Below, in pieces: positions 39,203-49,926 of a stretch of 64,000 nucleotides of DNA (within the stretch, counting starts at the first letter, position 1; each line of letters starts with the position of its first letter). A model generated the notes under the pieces. The model saw only the letters and a program-made list of their open reading frames with translations. It made no database searches and had not been told where the DNA came from. The stretch is from an uncultured Clostridia bacterium (lineage in GTDB: Bacteria; Bacillota; Clostridia; Christensenellales; UBA1242): assembly GCA_944382715.1 (NCBI GenBank), contig CALWNC010000001.1, positions 331,435 to 395,434 of the forward strand, written 5' to 3'. The translations under genes were made by a program, and so were the position numbers.

Positions 39203-40045
39203 ATGAATTATACTTTTACAAAGGCTGGCAAAAACTGGAACGAAGATAGATGCTATTCCTGTGAAGATTTTGCATTTGTTCTTGATGGTGCAACGGGGGT
39301 TAGTGATCAAAAGATTAGCGACAAAAATTCTGACGCAGAGTGGTACTCAAATTATTGGTGTGAGTACTTAAAAGAAGCACTTAAAGACAAAACTAAGCCA
39401 ATTTATGAAATTTTAGAAGATGGAATGGACAAAGTTGTAACTGAATTTCAAAATCTTGCCAAGGGAAAGGTAATCTTCGACTTCCCTAGTTGCAGTGCAA
39501 GCATTGCTCGAAAAGTTGGTGACGAAATTGAACTTTATGCAATTTGTGACAGCCCAATTTTAATTCAGGCAATTACTGGAAAGACTCTTGAAGTCGGTGA
39601 CACTTTAAATAATATTAATGATGGCGTCAATCTTCTAACACTCGATTACTACGCTAAAAAAGATGAAATTTCTATTTTTGAAGCACACAACAAATATCAT
39701 GAAGTCGTTGTTAAAGGTAGAAAAACAAAAAATAAACCATTTGGGTATAACGTTTTATCTAACAGCAAGGAAGTTATTCGCAAGGGCGTTTATAAAAAGA
39801 TTGATGCTAAGATTTTTAAAAAGGTGCTTCTTATGACCGATGGTTATTCGCAGGTATATGACCTATTCCATCTATATTCAGCTGATGAATTTGCTTCTAA
39901 ATTAAACTGTGTGGAAGATGCTCAAAGAATTTATGACGAACTTTACCAAGCACAAGAAACGGATAATCTTGGCAGAAATTATATAAGATACAAACTTAGA
40001 GATGATGCATCACTCGCAGTTCTTGATTTTACTGACAATGGCTAA
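39203..40045 (+). CDS. PP2C-family (PPM) protein phosphatase-like protein
   Basis: 280 residues. PPM motifs are recognisable: NEDR (13-16), FAFVLDGATGVSD (Asp28-Gly29), CSASIA, LLMTDGYSQ (near 210) and the C-terminal RDDASLAVLDF. Asp28 and the two later acidic positions would hold the metals of a Ser/Thr phosphatase. The family glycine pair after DG is altered (DGATG). No kinase or anti-sigma gene adjoins, so the substrate is unknown. It is followed after 21 bp by the DapB-like gene with AAATTTGGAGAA between, so they are co-transcribed. Confidence 0.75.
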   Translation: MNYTFTKAGKNWNEDRCYSCEDFAFVLDGATGVSDQKISDKNSDAEWYSNYWCEYLKEALKDKTKPIYEILEDGMDKVVTEFQNLAKGKVIFDFPSCSASIARKVGDEIELYAICDSPILIQAITGKTLEVGDTLNNINDGVNLLTLDYYAKKDEISIFEAHNKYHEVVVKGRKTKNKPFGYNVLSNSKEVIRKGVYKKIDAKIFKKVLLMTDGYSQVYDLFHLYSADEFASKLNCVEDAQRIYDELYQAQETDNLGRNYIRYKLRDDASLAVLDFTDNG

Positions 40046-40066
40046 AAAAATTAAATTTGGAGAAAA

Positions 40067-40765
40067 ATGGATAAAGTTAAAATTTTGTGGATTGGAATTT
40101 CAGGCAGAACCGGTGTTCAGGCAGAAAAACTTTCAAGTGGTAGCCTAGACACAGAGATTGTTGCAGGCATTAGAAGAGAAAAGCAAAGTGGATACTATAC
40201 TATTGATGAGCTTGACAGTTTAGATATCGATTTTGATATGATTATTGACTTTTCTCACACTGATATTTTTGATAGAGTTTTAGATTTTGCCCTAAAACAT
40301 AACAAAACACTAATCAGTGGAACTTCTGGCTTATCAGATAATCAGCTCGAAAAATTAGAAAGAGCCAGTCACAAGATACCTATTTTTAGAGGTGGAAATT
40401 TTAGATTTGAAATTGAAAACTTCATTGACAGCGTGGTAGAATATGCCAAGACACATGACGAAATTAACTTAATTGAAACCCACTACAAAACAAAAAAAGT
40501 TCCTAGCGAAACGGCAAAGGTTATTGCAAAGAGAGTTTACGAGGAAACAGGTAAGACTGTAAGTATTGAATCTAGACTAGAGTATGACGACTATATAAAT
40601 GACTGGCGTGTGGAAGATTTACATGCAAGAATAGAAAAGAATGGTTTTGAAACGCTTGCAAGAGATGTGCTTAAAATTGCAGTCCTGATGAAAAACAAAA
40701 AACCAAATGGACTCTACAGCCTTAAAAGTATTTTAGTTGATTGTGGCAAAAATGATAACCTTTAA
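40067..40765 (+). CDS. DapB-like (dihydrodipicolinate reductase family) protein
   Basis: 232 residues with DapB architecture: NAD(P)-binding GISGRTG (10-16), DFSHTDIF and SGTSGLS in the cofactor region, and a catalytic-domain segment ETHYKTKKVPSETA. True DapB has E-x-HH-x-x-K-x-DAPSGTA. Here the second His is Tyr and DAPSGT reads KVPSET, but a Lys is retained. It could be a diverged DapB or a related reductase with another substrate. It is in a short operon after the PP2C-like gene and shortly before a GNAT enzyme. No dapA is nearby. Confidence 0.65.
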   Translation: MDKVKILWIGISGRTGVQAEKLSSGSLDTEIVAGIRREKQSGYYTIDELDSLDIDFDMIIDFSHTDIFDRVLDFALKHNKTLISGTSGLSDNQLEKLERASHKIPIFRGGNFRFEIENFIDSVVEYAKTHDEINLIETHYKTKKVPSETAKVIAKRVYEETGKTVSIESRLEYDDYINDWRVEDLHARIEKNGFETLARDVLKIAVLMKNKKPNGLYSLKSILVDCGKNDNL

Positions 40766-40824
40766 ATTTTTTTAGTAAAGTATAATTATCTACCATTATC
40801 AATAAAAATATGGAGAAAAGCTCT

Positions 40825-41370
40825 ATGATTTACAAATTAAAGAACGGAATGGAACTTCTTATAAGACAAACAGAAATTCAAGATGCAAACAAACTAATTG
40901 AATTTTTTAATATAGTTGACAGGGAGACGAAATTTTTGGCAAGAGAGCCCAGCGAATTTGATAAAACTCAAAGTGAAGAGGAAGAAATTATTGAAAAAAA
41001 TTTAAAAAACAAAAATGAAATTCACCTTCTTGGGTTTATTGGCGATGAACTTGTTGGTCAGTGCTCAGCAAATAGAGTTAAAGATAGGCTAAGGTTTAGG
41101 CATAGAGCAAATTTTGCCATAATGATAAAACAGGCATTTACTGGGCTTGGAATAGGTGGAAAACTTATGAGGGAAATAATTTCTTGGTGTGAAGAAAACG
41201 ATATTGAGCAGATAGAACTCGATGTGGTTTCAACTAATACAAGAGCAATAAATTTTTATAAGTCATTTGGATTTACTATTGTTGGTGAAATTCCAAATGC
41301 ACTAAAATATCTTGACGGTACATATGCAGATGAACTCATTATGATTTGCCAAATAAAAAATAATAAATAA
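40825..41370 (+). CDS. GNAT family N-acetyltransferase
   Basis: 181 residues. The acetyl-CoA binding core has the expected A motif near residues 107-123, with the Q/R-x-x-G-x-G/A type reading FTGLGIGGKLMREI. A C-terminal segment IEQIELDVVSTNTRAINFYKSFGF is the classic B-motif. Such stand-alone proteins acetylate amino groups of proteins, sugars or small molecules; the substrate is not predictable. I start at ATG 40825 (GGAG nine bases upstream). An ATG five codons earlier precedes that site and is less likely. Confidence 0.85.
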   Translation: MIYKLKNGMELLIRQTEIQDANKLIEFFNIVDRETKFLAREPSEFDKTQSEEEEIIEKNLKNKNEIHLLGFIGDELVGQCSANRVKDRLRFRHRANFAIMIKQAFTGLGIGGKLMREIISWCEENDIEQIELDVVSTNTRAINFYKSFGFTIVGEIPNALKYLDGTYADELIMICQIKNNK

Positions 41371-41406
41371 AATTTTTTATTTTATAAATCTTATTTGTAT
41401 TAACCA

Positions 41407-41435
41407 TTGAAAATACAAATATACAATGCTATAAT
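41407..41435 (+). promoter_or_regulatory. Promoter of the BspA-like surface gene
   Basis: TTGAAA (41407-41412), 17-base spacer, TATAAT (41430-41435), 68 bp before the ATG. A 10-bp inverted repeat TATTTGTATT/AATACAAATA overlaps the -35. Confidence 0.65.
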
Positions 41436-41503
41436 TTTTCTAGTGCGTAAATAGCAATATTAAGTAATTAAAGTTTTTAGTAAAATTTTAAAGAAGAAAA
41501 TTT

Positions 41504-44288
41504 ATGAAGCAAAAAATAGTTGTTATGTTTTTAATGGCAATAACTGTAATCTCTATTATGTTTGGAGTTACTGGTTGTACAAACAAAGAAAGTGACCATG
41601 TTCATACATATAGCGATGCATGGACATATGACGATACATATCACTGGCACGAATCAACTTGTGGTCACTCATAAGAAAAAGGTGACTATGCTCAGCATAA
41701 TTACATTAATGATGTGTGCGTTTGTGGAAAAGTAAGAGAAACTGGACTTGCTTTCGAGCTAACTGAAAATGGCGACTCTTATATCTGCACTGGATTTGCC
41801 GAAGAAGAGTTTGAAAACATTTTAGTTCCATCAAACTATATGGGTAAACCTGTAGTAAAGATTGGAGAAGAAGCGTTTAGGGGTAGTGAGTCTTTAAAAA
41901 GCGTTACAATTGAAAGTGGAATTCTTGAAATTGGGAGCTATTCGTTTGCCGAATGCAGTGAGCTTGTCAGCGTTTTAATTCCAAATAGCACTCAAATAAT
42001 TGATGACTATGCATTTTATGAATGCGAAAAACTAGAAAATATTGACCTACCTGAAGGTGTTAAGACCATTGGCAAATATGCTTATTATGGTTGCAATGGT
42101 GTTTCGGAAGTAAAATTTCCAAAAAGTCTTGAATCTATTGAAGACTATGCAATTTATTTTTACGGAGAAGTGCGCGTTAGGTCATTAAAAGTTCCTGATT
42201 TTCAAAGCTGGTTGAATGTTGACCTTGGTTGGGGATCAGTAGATTTTATGTATAATTTGTATGTTAACGATGAAATTGTTACTGATATTGTAATACCTGA
42301 GGGTACAACAGAAATTCAAGATCAGCAATTTCAAAATTGCGTCAGTATTGTTAGTGTTACTCTTCCTGAAAGCCTAGTTTCAATAGGTCGAAGTGCGTTT
42401 TTTGCATGTAGCAATCTTACTTCTATTGATATCCCAAACAATGTAGAATACATTGGTGACAATGCTTTTGGGAGAACTAGAATTACTAGTATAAAAATTC
42501 CAGATAAAGTTACCAAAATTTTAACAAATACATTCTATCAATGCTCAAGACTTATAGATGTGACTATTGGCAAGGGTGTTACAAGCATTGGTGCTTCAGC
42601 CTTTATAAGTTGCTTTGATATTGTAAACCTTATTATTCCTGAAAATTTTATCACGATTAGTTCTAGAGCATTTGAAAAATGTACTTCACTTGAAACCCTT
42701 GTATTGCCACAAAATTTGCAGACTATTGAAAGTAATGCTTTCGCTAGTTGCAATTCACTTAAAACAATCTATTCATACAAGCCATTATCCGACATTTCTA
42801 TTAATAATGGAAATGATTGTTTATCTGAAGATATTTGCTATATCTATAGCGAAACTTCTCCCGTTCAAGATGGCAAGTACTGACACTACGACAGTGATGG
42901 CATTACGCCAGTAATTTGGACAGGCAGTACTCTTACAACTGTTAAAAATATTGAAGAGTGTTCAATTACAAGTTTTAGTAACGCATTTATGGAAATTGGC
43001 AAAGAAGATACAATTACTGCAACAACTGCAAATGGTTATACATTTGTTGGGTGGTTTGACGGCGATGAACTTCTTACAAATAGCTTTGAGTACAAATTTA
43101 TAATGCCTGAAACTAGTCAGGTTTACACTGCAAAATGGATAAAGGTTTCAATAGAAAAGAACATTGAAGAGGCAGGAACAGTCTCTGAGCTAAATAGCAA
43201 GTATATTTTTGGCGAAGAAGTTTCAATTACTTCAACAACTAATGATGGCTATACTTGGCTTGGCTGGTATGAAGGAGAAAATTTAGTTTCTTCTAATCTA
43301 AATCTAACATTTAAAATGCCTGATAAAAACACCACATTTACTGCAAAATGGGAAACAAAACAATATAATATTACATTAAATTTACAGGGTGGAAGTTTAG
43401 ACGGAGAACCTGTAACGAGCATTGCACTGGGTGAAACCAAAAATCTGGGAGTTCCAAGCAAAACAGACTATGTTTTTGGTGGCTGGTTTACTTTAGACGG
43501 AACAGAAATCGCTGATGCTGATGGGAATATGCTAAGTGGTTGGAGTATTTTAGATAATACTGAAATATTTGCAAAATGGTTAAGAACTCTTTCATTTAAT
43601 TCAAATGGTGGAGACTTTGTTGAATCCCTTTTTGTTGAACTGGGAACAGTAGTCGATTTAATCACTCCTAAAAAAACGGGTCACAGTTTTGATGGTTGGT
43701 CAATTAACACGGAGATTTATAAAGATAGCTTTGAAATGCCAGATAGCAATGTTGAACTAACTGCAAATTGGACAGCTAATAATTATTATATATTACAATG
43801 GCACAAGCTTAAAAGTAACCTATGGTCAATACTACAGCATTCCAACTCCAACAAGAAATGGCTACATATTTAGATATTTCACACTCTCTAGTTCATCAAG
43901 CACAAGATTTTCTCAGTCAGGCATATATAATATTGCAGGAAATACCTCATTATCTTGTAAATGGATTATAGATTTAACTCAAACGGTAACGGGAAACAAG
44001 ACAATTACAGCTTCAAGGGGATATCTTGAAAATGGAATGACTTTTACAATAACATACAGTGGAAAATCAATGAAGTATTTTGCAATTGAAACAAATGTTC
44101 CAGTTAATGTAACCTTTGTGGGCACAGGATACTCATATTCAAATAGAGAAAGCTGTGGAGTTAATAGTCATAACGGTGACACTGAAATGGTAATTGTTAT
44201 TACTATACCAAGTATTGATAGTATGAATGGAACATTTTCGCTGAAATTTACTTGTGATACTAAAATTCATAGTGGTACAGGATATTAA
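41504..44288 (+). pseudogene. BspA-like leucine-rich-repeat / InlB B-repeat surface lipoprotein, disrupted
   Basis: A coherent protein of ~925 codons is broken in three places. It starts with a lipoprotein signal (VTGC) and a His-rich HTYSDAWTYDDTYHWH segment. Then come ~12 LRR_5/BspA repeats, InlB-type B repeats (YTFVGWFDGD and similar), and a Ser/Thr-rich end region. Lesions: TAA at 41672-41674 (codon 57), TGA at 42881-42883 where Trp is expected (GKY-stop-HYDSDG), and a +1 shift near 43790, after which the frame continues to 44288. The promoter looks intact. Assembly error at all three sites seems unlikely; decay is the simplest reading. Confidence 0.8.
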
Positions 44289-44447
44289 ACTACAAGCTTT
44301 CGACCAAATCTTATTGTTATATTGTCTTACTAACGAGTTTTTCTGACTTAATTAAAACAATAAAAATATAAAAACTAACTAAATTTTTTAAAAAATTTTA
44401 AAATGTTTCACTAATCAAACATTTGACTAATTAACACTATTACAATA

Positions 44448-44492
44448 AAAAATCCATATCTAGTATTGAAAATACTACTGATATGGATTTTT
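44448..44492. terminator. Bidirectional terminator between the surface gene and leuS
   Basis: 13-bp stem AAAAATCCATATC / GATATGGATTTTT (44448-44460, 44480-44492) with an inner TAGTATT/AATACTA stem. T-tracts lie on both strands, so it serves convergent genes. Otherwise the 44289-44640 gap shows nothing. Confidence 0.9.
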
Positions 44493-44640
44493 ATTTTATT
44501 ATAAGCTTTAATTTAATTTGTTAAAATTTTAATGAAAGTATTTTCTTTTGCATTTAAAGCCTTTTAAGCTTAAAAATAATAGAAAATAAAACACAAAAAT
44601 ACAATTTATAAACTTAAAATTCCAATTTTTGCTACAAACT

Positions 44641-47058
44641 TTATGCTTTTACAATAATATTCATTATCTTTTTTGGTACAAAAACAACTTTCACAATTTC
44701 ACCGTTTAAATATTTGGCGATTTCTGGATAGTTTTTAGCTTCATTTAAAATTTCGTCTTGACTAAACTCTGCTGGTATTTTAATTACTCCTCTAACTTTA
44801 CCATTAACTTGAATTGGCATTTCAATTTCATTTCTAACAAGTGCCTTTTCATCAACACTTGGCCAAGTAACCTCTTCCAATTTACCATATCCCATAATCT
44901 CCATAAGCTCACTTGAAAAGTGTGGGGCAAATGGTGAAATAATTATTAAAAGTTTCTTGTATTCGTCATTTGTAAGCTTATTTACCCTATAAATTTCATT
45001 AACTAGTATCATAATTGCAGAAATTGCAGTATTAAATTTCGTTGCATCAATGTCGTCAAATACTTTCTTTATCGTTTGATTTACAATGAAGCTAAGTTCT
45101 TGGGTTTCTCCAGTTCCACTGACAATTTCTTGTAAATTCCAAATTCTGTTTAATAGTTTGTTGCAGGCTTTAAGACCTTCTTCACTCCAAACTGCTTTTT
45201 CTGAGTACTCTCCAATAAAGCTCATCCAAAGTCTAAGTGAATCTGCTCCATATCTATCAACCATAATTCGTGGGTCAATACCATTGCCAGCACTTTTACT
45301 CATTTTCTTTCCATCAGCTCCAAGTATTAATCCCTGAGAAATTCTCTTTTTAAATGGCTCATCAACTGGCACAAGTCCAAGGTCAAAAAGCACTTTAACC
45401 CAAAATCTTGCATATAAAAGATGTCTTGTTGTGTGCTCATTGCCACCATTGTAAAGAGCCACTGGAAGCCAAGCTTTAAGTGCGTCTTGATTGACAAATT
45501 CTTTGTCGTTGTGTGGGTCACAGTACCTTAAAAAGTACCAAGACGAACCTGCCCAACCCGGCATTGTATCGGTTTCTCTCTTAGCTTTCGCACCACATTT
45601 AGGACAAGTACAATTTACAAATGCAGGAATTGCTGAAAGGGGACTTTCACCGTCCTTAGTTGGTTCGTAAGAGTCTACTTTTGGCAGTCTAACAGGTAAA
45701 TTTTCTTCCTTTTCTGGAACCCAACCACAATTTGGACAGTTTATCATAGGAATTGGTTCTCCCCAATATCTTTGACGAGAAAATATCCAATCACGCATTT
45801 TAAAATTCAATTTTTTCCTAGCAACGCCATTTTTTACAATCTTTTCAGTAATCTTTTCCTTTGCTTCTTCAACGGTCATTCCTGTAAACTCTTCAGAATT
45901 TATAAGTTTACAGCCCTTTCCAAGATAATCTTGCTTTTCAAATGCCTTGTTAGACACATCAGCCCCGTCAATTACTTGAATTTTTTCAATATTAAACTTG
46001 TCGGCAAATTCAAAGTCCCTTTGGTCGTGAGTTGGAACTGCCATAACTGCACCCGTGCCGTACCCTGCAAGAACGAAGTCGCTTATGTAAATATCCACTG
46101 CTTTTCCGTTAACTGGATTAATGGCTGAGAGCCCTTCAAGCTTAACTCCCGTTTTTTCTTTATTCATTTCAGTTCGGTCAAACTCAGATTTTTTGGCTGT
46201 TTCTTTTCTGTAAGCTTCTACTTCAGACCAGTTAGAAATTTTATCTTTTAAACTGTCAATAATTTTGTTTTCTGGTGCAAGAACCATAAAGGTTATTCCA
46301 TAAATGGTTTCAATACAAGTGGTAAAAATTGAAAATTTACCGCCTTGAGCAATTTCAAAGTCCACTTCCACGCCCTCAGACTTTCCTATCCAGTTTAACT
46401 GACTAAGCTTAATGTGGTCAAGATATTCTGTTTTTGAAAGGTCATCGGCAAGTCTTTCGCCATATTCTGTCATTTTCAAAACCCACTGTGCCTTTGCCTT
46501 TTGAGTCGTTTCAGCATGACACTGACAGCATGTTCCATTCTCAACCTCTTCGTTTGCAAGCACTCCACAATTTGGGCACCAGTTTACTGTGGTTTCTTGC
46601 TTTTCAGCAAGTCCCTTTTTAAAAAATTGAATAAACTGCCACTGTGTCCACTTGTAATATTCTTCATCGCACGAATTTATCGTTCTTGACCAGTCAAAAG
46701 AAAGCCCAAGTTGTTTAAGTTGTTTGTGAAAGGTTTCAATATTTCTAGCAACAATTTCTTGTGGCATTTTATGCTCGCGAATTGCCGTACGCTCTGCTTC
46801 AAGTCCAAAGGCATCTGTGCCAAATGGGAAAAGCACATTTTTCCCACAAAGCCTTTCTTTTCTCGCATATGCGTCAATCGCCGTATAGCTTCTGCAATGT
46901 CCTAGGTGTAAGCCTATTCCACTTGGATATGGAAATTCAATAAGCACATATTCATTTTCCTTGCCCGGCTCGTGATTTTTCACTTCATAAGTCTTGTGTT
47001 CGTCCCAGTATTTTTGCCATTTTTTCTCAATACTGCTATGTTCATATTTTTTAATCAT
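44641..47058 (-). CDS. leuS: Leucyl-tRNA synthetase
   Basis: Class I synthetase with HIGH motif YPSGIGLHLGHCRSYTAID, a zinc-type insertion (CPNCGVLANEEVENGTC), an editing (CP1) domain including AVPTHDQRDFEFA, and KMSKS (GADGKKMSKSAGNG). 805 residues is right for a bacterial LeuRS. A G-rich site (GGGGGACAT) lies before the ATG. I looked for a T-box leader in the 591 bp upstream and saw none. It is convergent with the surface gene and divergent from the polymerase gene. Confidence 0.97.
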   Translation of the reverse strand: MIKKYEHSSIEKKWQKYWDEHKTYEVKNHEPGKENEYVLIEFPYPSGIGLHLGHCRSYTAIDAYARKERLCGKNVLFPFGTDAFGLEAERTAIREHKMPQEIVARNIETFHKQLKQLGLSFDWSRTINSCDEEYYKWTQWQFIQFFKKGLAEKQETTVNWCPNCGVLANEEVENGTCCQCHAETTQKAKAQWVLKMTEYGERLADDLSKTEYLDHIKLSQLNWIGKSEGVEVDFEIAQGGKFSIFTTCIETIYGITFMVLAPENKIIDSLKDKISNWSEVEAYRKETAKKSEFDRTEMNKEKTGVKLEGLSAINPVNGKAVDIYISDFVLAGYGTGAVMAVPTHDQRDFEFADKFNIEKIQVIDGADVSNKAFEKQDYLGKGCKLINSEEFTGMTVEEAKEKITEKIVKNGVARKKLNFKMRDWIFSRQRYWGEPIPMINCPNCGWVPEKEENLPVRLPKVDSYEPTKDGESPLSAIPAFVNCTCPKCGAKAKRETDTMPGWAGSSWYFLRYCDPHNDKEFVNQDALKAWLPVALYNGGNEHTTRHLLYARFWVKVLFDLGLVPVDEPFKKRISQGLILGADGKKMSKSAGNGIDPRIMVDRYGADSLRLWMSFIGEYSEKAVWSEEGLKACNKLLNRIWNLQEIVSGTGETQELSFIVNQTIKKVFDDIDATKFNTAISAIMILVNEIYRVNKLTNDEYKKLLIIISPFAPHFSSELMEIMGYGKLEEVTWPSVDEKALVRNEIEMPIQVNGKVRGVIKIPAEFSQDEILNEAKNYPEIAKYLNGEIVKVVFVPKKIMNIIVKA

Positions 47059-47649
47059 ATGTCCCCCAAAGTAAAGTTTCTAATAAATAATATAATATCA
47101 CTATTTTCATATTTTCACAACAAATTGATAGATTTTTTTATCTAAAAATTAAGTGTGAAAGTAGCTAAAATTTTTCTTTATTAAAATTTGTAATTTAATA
47201 ATTATCATTTTACTTTAACTTACAATGAAAAATAAAATTTTTAAAAATTTAAATCTGAATTTTTTTTATTATTGTTTAATTAAAAAACTGCAAAATATTA
47301 AATTTTTTTTGTAAAATAACCCATTTTACAGCTAGCTGGTCACTTTCTTTTTGAGTTTATAAAAGTATGTAAATTATCCTTCTCATAGCTATTCAATTTA
47401 TAATTTTATAAATGATTTATTAATTTTAACCAAACAACAAAAATAAATTTCTAAAAAATGCAATTTATTAATTAAAAATACAAATATTTTTAGCACAAAT
47501 TGCGTTTTTATCTGTTTATGATTTAAAGTAAAAGAATTTATGCTTTCTTCAACTAAAAATTTTAAATTCTCTTAAAATTTAACTTAGTTAGTTTATAAAT
47601 TTTTCAATTTATATTATAATTAAGGCAGTAGGGTTTAGGAGAGTTGATT
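47059..47649. other. Divergent gap between leuS and the Y-family polymerase gene
   Basis: AT-rich, no gene. A TATAAT at 47615-47620 may serve the polymerase gene. No T-box anti-terminator core was found for leuS. Confidence 0.35.
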
Positions 47650-48936
47650 ATGGCTTATAGTGACAGAGATGGTGGCAGAGTTTATTTTGTTATAGATATG
47701 AAAACATTTTTTGCATCGGTTGAATGTGCAGAAAGAGGACTTGACCCTTTTGAAACTAATTTAGTCGTTGCAGATGAAAGCAGGGGAAAAGGAAGTGTTT
47801 GTCTGGCAATTTCACCAAAAATGAAATCACTGGGGGTACAAAATCGTTGCAGGCTTTATGAAATTCCACCTGACATTGATTACATAATTGCAAAACCACG
47901 AATGAAAAAGTACATTGAATATTCTGCCAATATTTATGAAATTTATTTAAAATATATTGATAAAAACGATATACATGTTTATTCCATTGATGAATGTATC
48001 ATTGATGTAACTGATTACTTGAAACTTTACAAAGTTAGAGCAAAAAAGTTTGCACAAATGCTTATGAATGAAATTTCTGATACTCTTCACATACCCTCAA
48101 CTTGTGGAATTGGCACGAATATGTATCTTGCAAAAGTTGCTCTTGATATTACTGCGAAGCACAGCCCAGATAAAATTGGCTGGCTCAATGAACAAAAGTA
48201 TAAAGATACTCTTTGGGACCATACTCCAATTACTGACTTTTGGCAAATTTCAACTGGCATTTCCAATAGACTCGCCAAAATTGGCGTGAAAACCATGCGT
48301 GGAATTGCCAGTCTAAGTGAAGATTTACTCTACGATGTGTTTGGCATAAATGCAGAACTTCTAATTGACCACGCATATGGCAGGGAACCTTGCACCATGC
48401 AGGACATAAAAAATTATAAATCAAAATCAAAGTCACTTGGAAGTTCTCAGGTTTTGCCTAGAAACTATGATTTTGTGGAAGCAAAGCTTGCCTTTACTGA
48501 AATGTTGCAGTCGGGCTGTTATGATCTTGCCAAACATCACCTAGTTACTGATTTGGTGGTTGTACATGTTGGCTATGGCTTTGAAGATTCAATTCGTCAA
48601 TCTGATAGATTTTCAGTTAGACTTGGAAAAACAACAAATCTCTATAGCGAAATGGTCAATATTGTAATGACTACATTTGAAAAAAATGTCAATCCACTTA
48701 AACTTATTCGTAGGCTTTCATATGAGTTTGCTGGTGTTATTGATGAAAAGAACGAACAATATGACATGTTTGCCAATCTAAAAAAAATTGAAAAAGAAAA
48801 AAATTTAGTGCAAAGCGTATTAAAAATTCAGGATAAATTTGGTAAAAACTCACTTCTTAAGGGCAATGACTTAAAAAAGGGAGCAACTCAAATTGAAAGA
48901 AATAAGCTGATTGGTGGACATAATAGTGGTGAATAA
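47650..48936 (+). CDS. Y-family DNA polymerase (UmuC/UvrX-like)
   Basis: Translesion DNA polymerase. Catalytic motifs are FVIDMKTFFASVEC (Asp16) and VYSIDECIID (Asp114-Glu115). A helix-hairpin-helix thumb region (GISNRLAKIGVKTMRGIASL) and little-finger domain follow. The sequence resembles the UvrX/YqjW branch (C-terminal half rich in Lys) more than DinB. Such copies are often near mobile or prophage DNA, though no phage genes are adjacent here. I start at ATG 47650, nine bases after GGAG; a TTG two codons upstream would be too close to it. Confidence 0.88.
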   Translation: MAYSDRDGGRVYFVIDMKTFFASVECAERGLDPFETNLVVADESRGKGSVCLAISPKMKSLGVQNRCRLYEIPPDIDYIIAKPRMKKYIEYSANIYEIYLKYIDKNDIHVYSIDECIIDVTDYLKLYKVRAKKFAQMLMNEISDTLHIPSTCGIGTNMYLAKVALDITAKHSPDKIGWLNEQKYKDTLWDHTPITDFWQISTGISNRLAKIGVKTMRGIASLSEDLLYDVFGINAELLIDHAYGREPCTMQDIKNYKSKSKSLGSSQVLPRNYDFVEAKLAFTEMLQSGCYDLAKHHLVTDLVVVHVGYGFEDSIRQSDRFSVRLGKTTNLYSEMVNIVMTTFEKNVNPLKLIRRLSYEFAGVIDEKNEQYDMFANLKKIEKEKNLVQSVLKIQDKFGKNSLLKGNDLKKGATQIERNKLIGGHNSGE

Positions 48937-49168
48937 ATTTCTACCTAAAAAGCCACATTTTTTGCACTTTTTAAGTTAAAAAATAATGTTTTTGCGTTTT
49001 TTATTAAGGTTATTTAATTTATTAATCAATATTTTATAATTTTGATTTTTCTTAAATTGATTTGTTAGACAAAACTACATTTTATTAAATACAAGTAGTC
49101 AAAATTTTTATAATTAATTTAAATTTATTTAAAATATCAAAACTTACTTTTCTATGAAAATTATTTTT

Positions 49169-49483
49169 CTACTCTTCAACACTTTCTAAAAAGACTTTCT
49201 TTTTGAATGCTCCTCTTTTATTGACTTTTGAATTTCTTATCTTCTCAAACTCTTCATAAGAAATATTTTTTGCATCAAGAATTGCCCGAAGAACTTCTTC
49301 TAAATCGGCAAGTTCCTCAACTTCTCCACTCTCTAAATATTCCTTTAACTCTTCTTGCAATTTTGCATTTAAACTTGCCAAATATTCATCGTGTTCCAAA
49401 ATTTTTATTTTACAAGTTTTCCCATTGTTTTCAGTAATAATTTCTGGAATTTTATCTCTAACCAGTTTATTATAAATTTTCAT
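49169..49483 (-). CDS. MazG-like nucleoside triphosphate pyrophosphohydrolase
   Basis: 104-residue all-alpha NTP pyrophosphohydrolase-superfamily protein with the family start YNKLVRDKIPEII and the acidic metal motif EELKEYLESGEVEELADLEEV (two ExxE/D clusters in about 44-66). This subgroup is usually annotated as a phosphoribosyl-ATP pyrophosphohydrolase-like or house-cleaning enzyme. The true substrate is unknown. AAAGGAG precedes the ATG, and it is monocistronic. Confidence 0.85.
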   Translation of the reverse strand: MKIYNKLVRDKIPEIITENNGKTCKIKILEHDEYLASLNAKLQEELKEYLESGEVEELADLEEVLRAILDAKNISYEEFEKIRNSKVNKRGAFKKKVFLESVEE

Positions 49484-49693
49484 TGAATACTCTCCTTTGT
49501 TAAATTATAACATAAAAACTCAGTTTAAAAATTACTTATTATTAAAAATTTATTAATAAAATTAAAAAAAATTATTCATTAAGCATTGATTAATAATAGG
49601 CAATTTTTTAAATCAGTATTATATTTAATAAAACTAATTAACTTTTAAAAAAATTTAGTCAAGTTAGAATTCTCTAACAAAATGTAAAATAAT

Positions 49694-49719
49694 AACGGGG
49701 TTAACAAATCCCCGTTTTT
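49694..49719. terminator. Terminator in the 49484-49926 gap
   Basis: Stem AACGGGG (49694-49700) / CCCCGTT (49710-49716), with TTTTTC on the plus strand. It sits between the pilin-like gene and the MazG-like gene. The rest of the 443-bp gap has no gene. Confidence 0.65.
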
Positions 49720-49926
49720 CTAATATTTTAAACTCTGAAAATTATATAATTTTTGTATTTTACATTCAAATTATCTTACTAAAAATGTTAGCTTTATTAA
49801 AAAATTATTTGATTGAAACTATTTTCATATATTTAATTTTTATTGTCAAATGCTTTCACTTCACAGCCACTAACAAGCAGTCTAATTATTATATTGATTA
49901 CTTTTTTCCTACAATGAATTTAAAAA

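Noticed and set aside
42881..42883. TGA read as Trp (code 4)
   Set aside because: The same gene also has a TAA and a frameshift, and other genes (for example 15222-16142) end on TGA with no sensible continuation.
47059..47649. T-box leader of leuS
   Set aside because: No AGGGTGGNACCGCG-type core on the minus strand.
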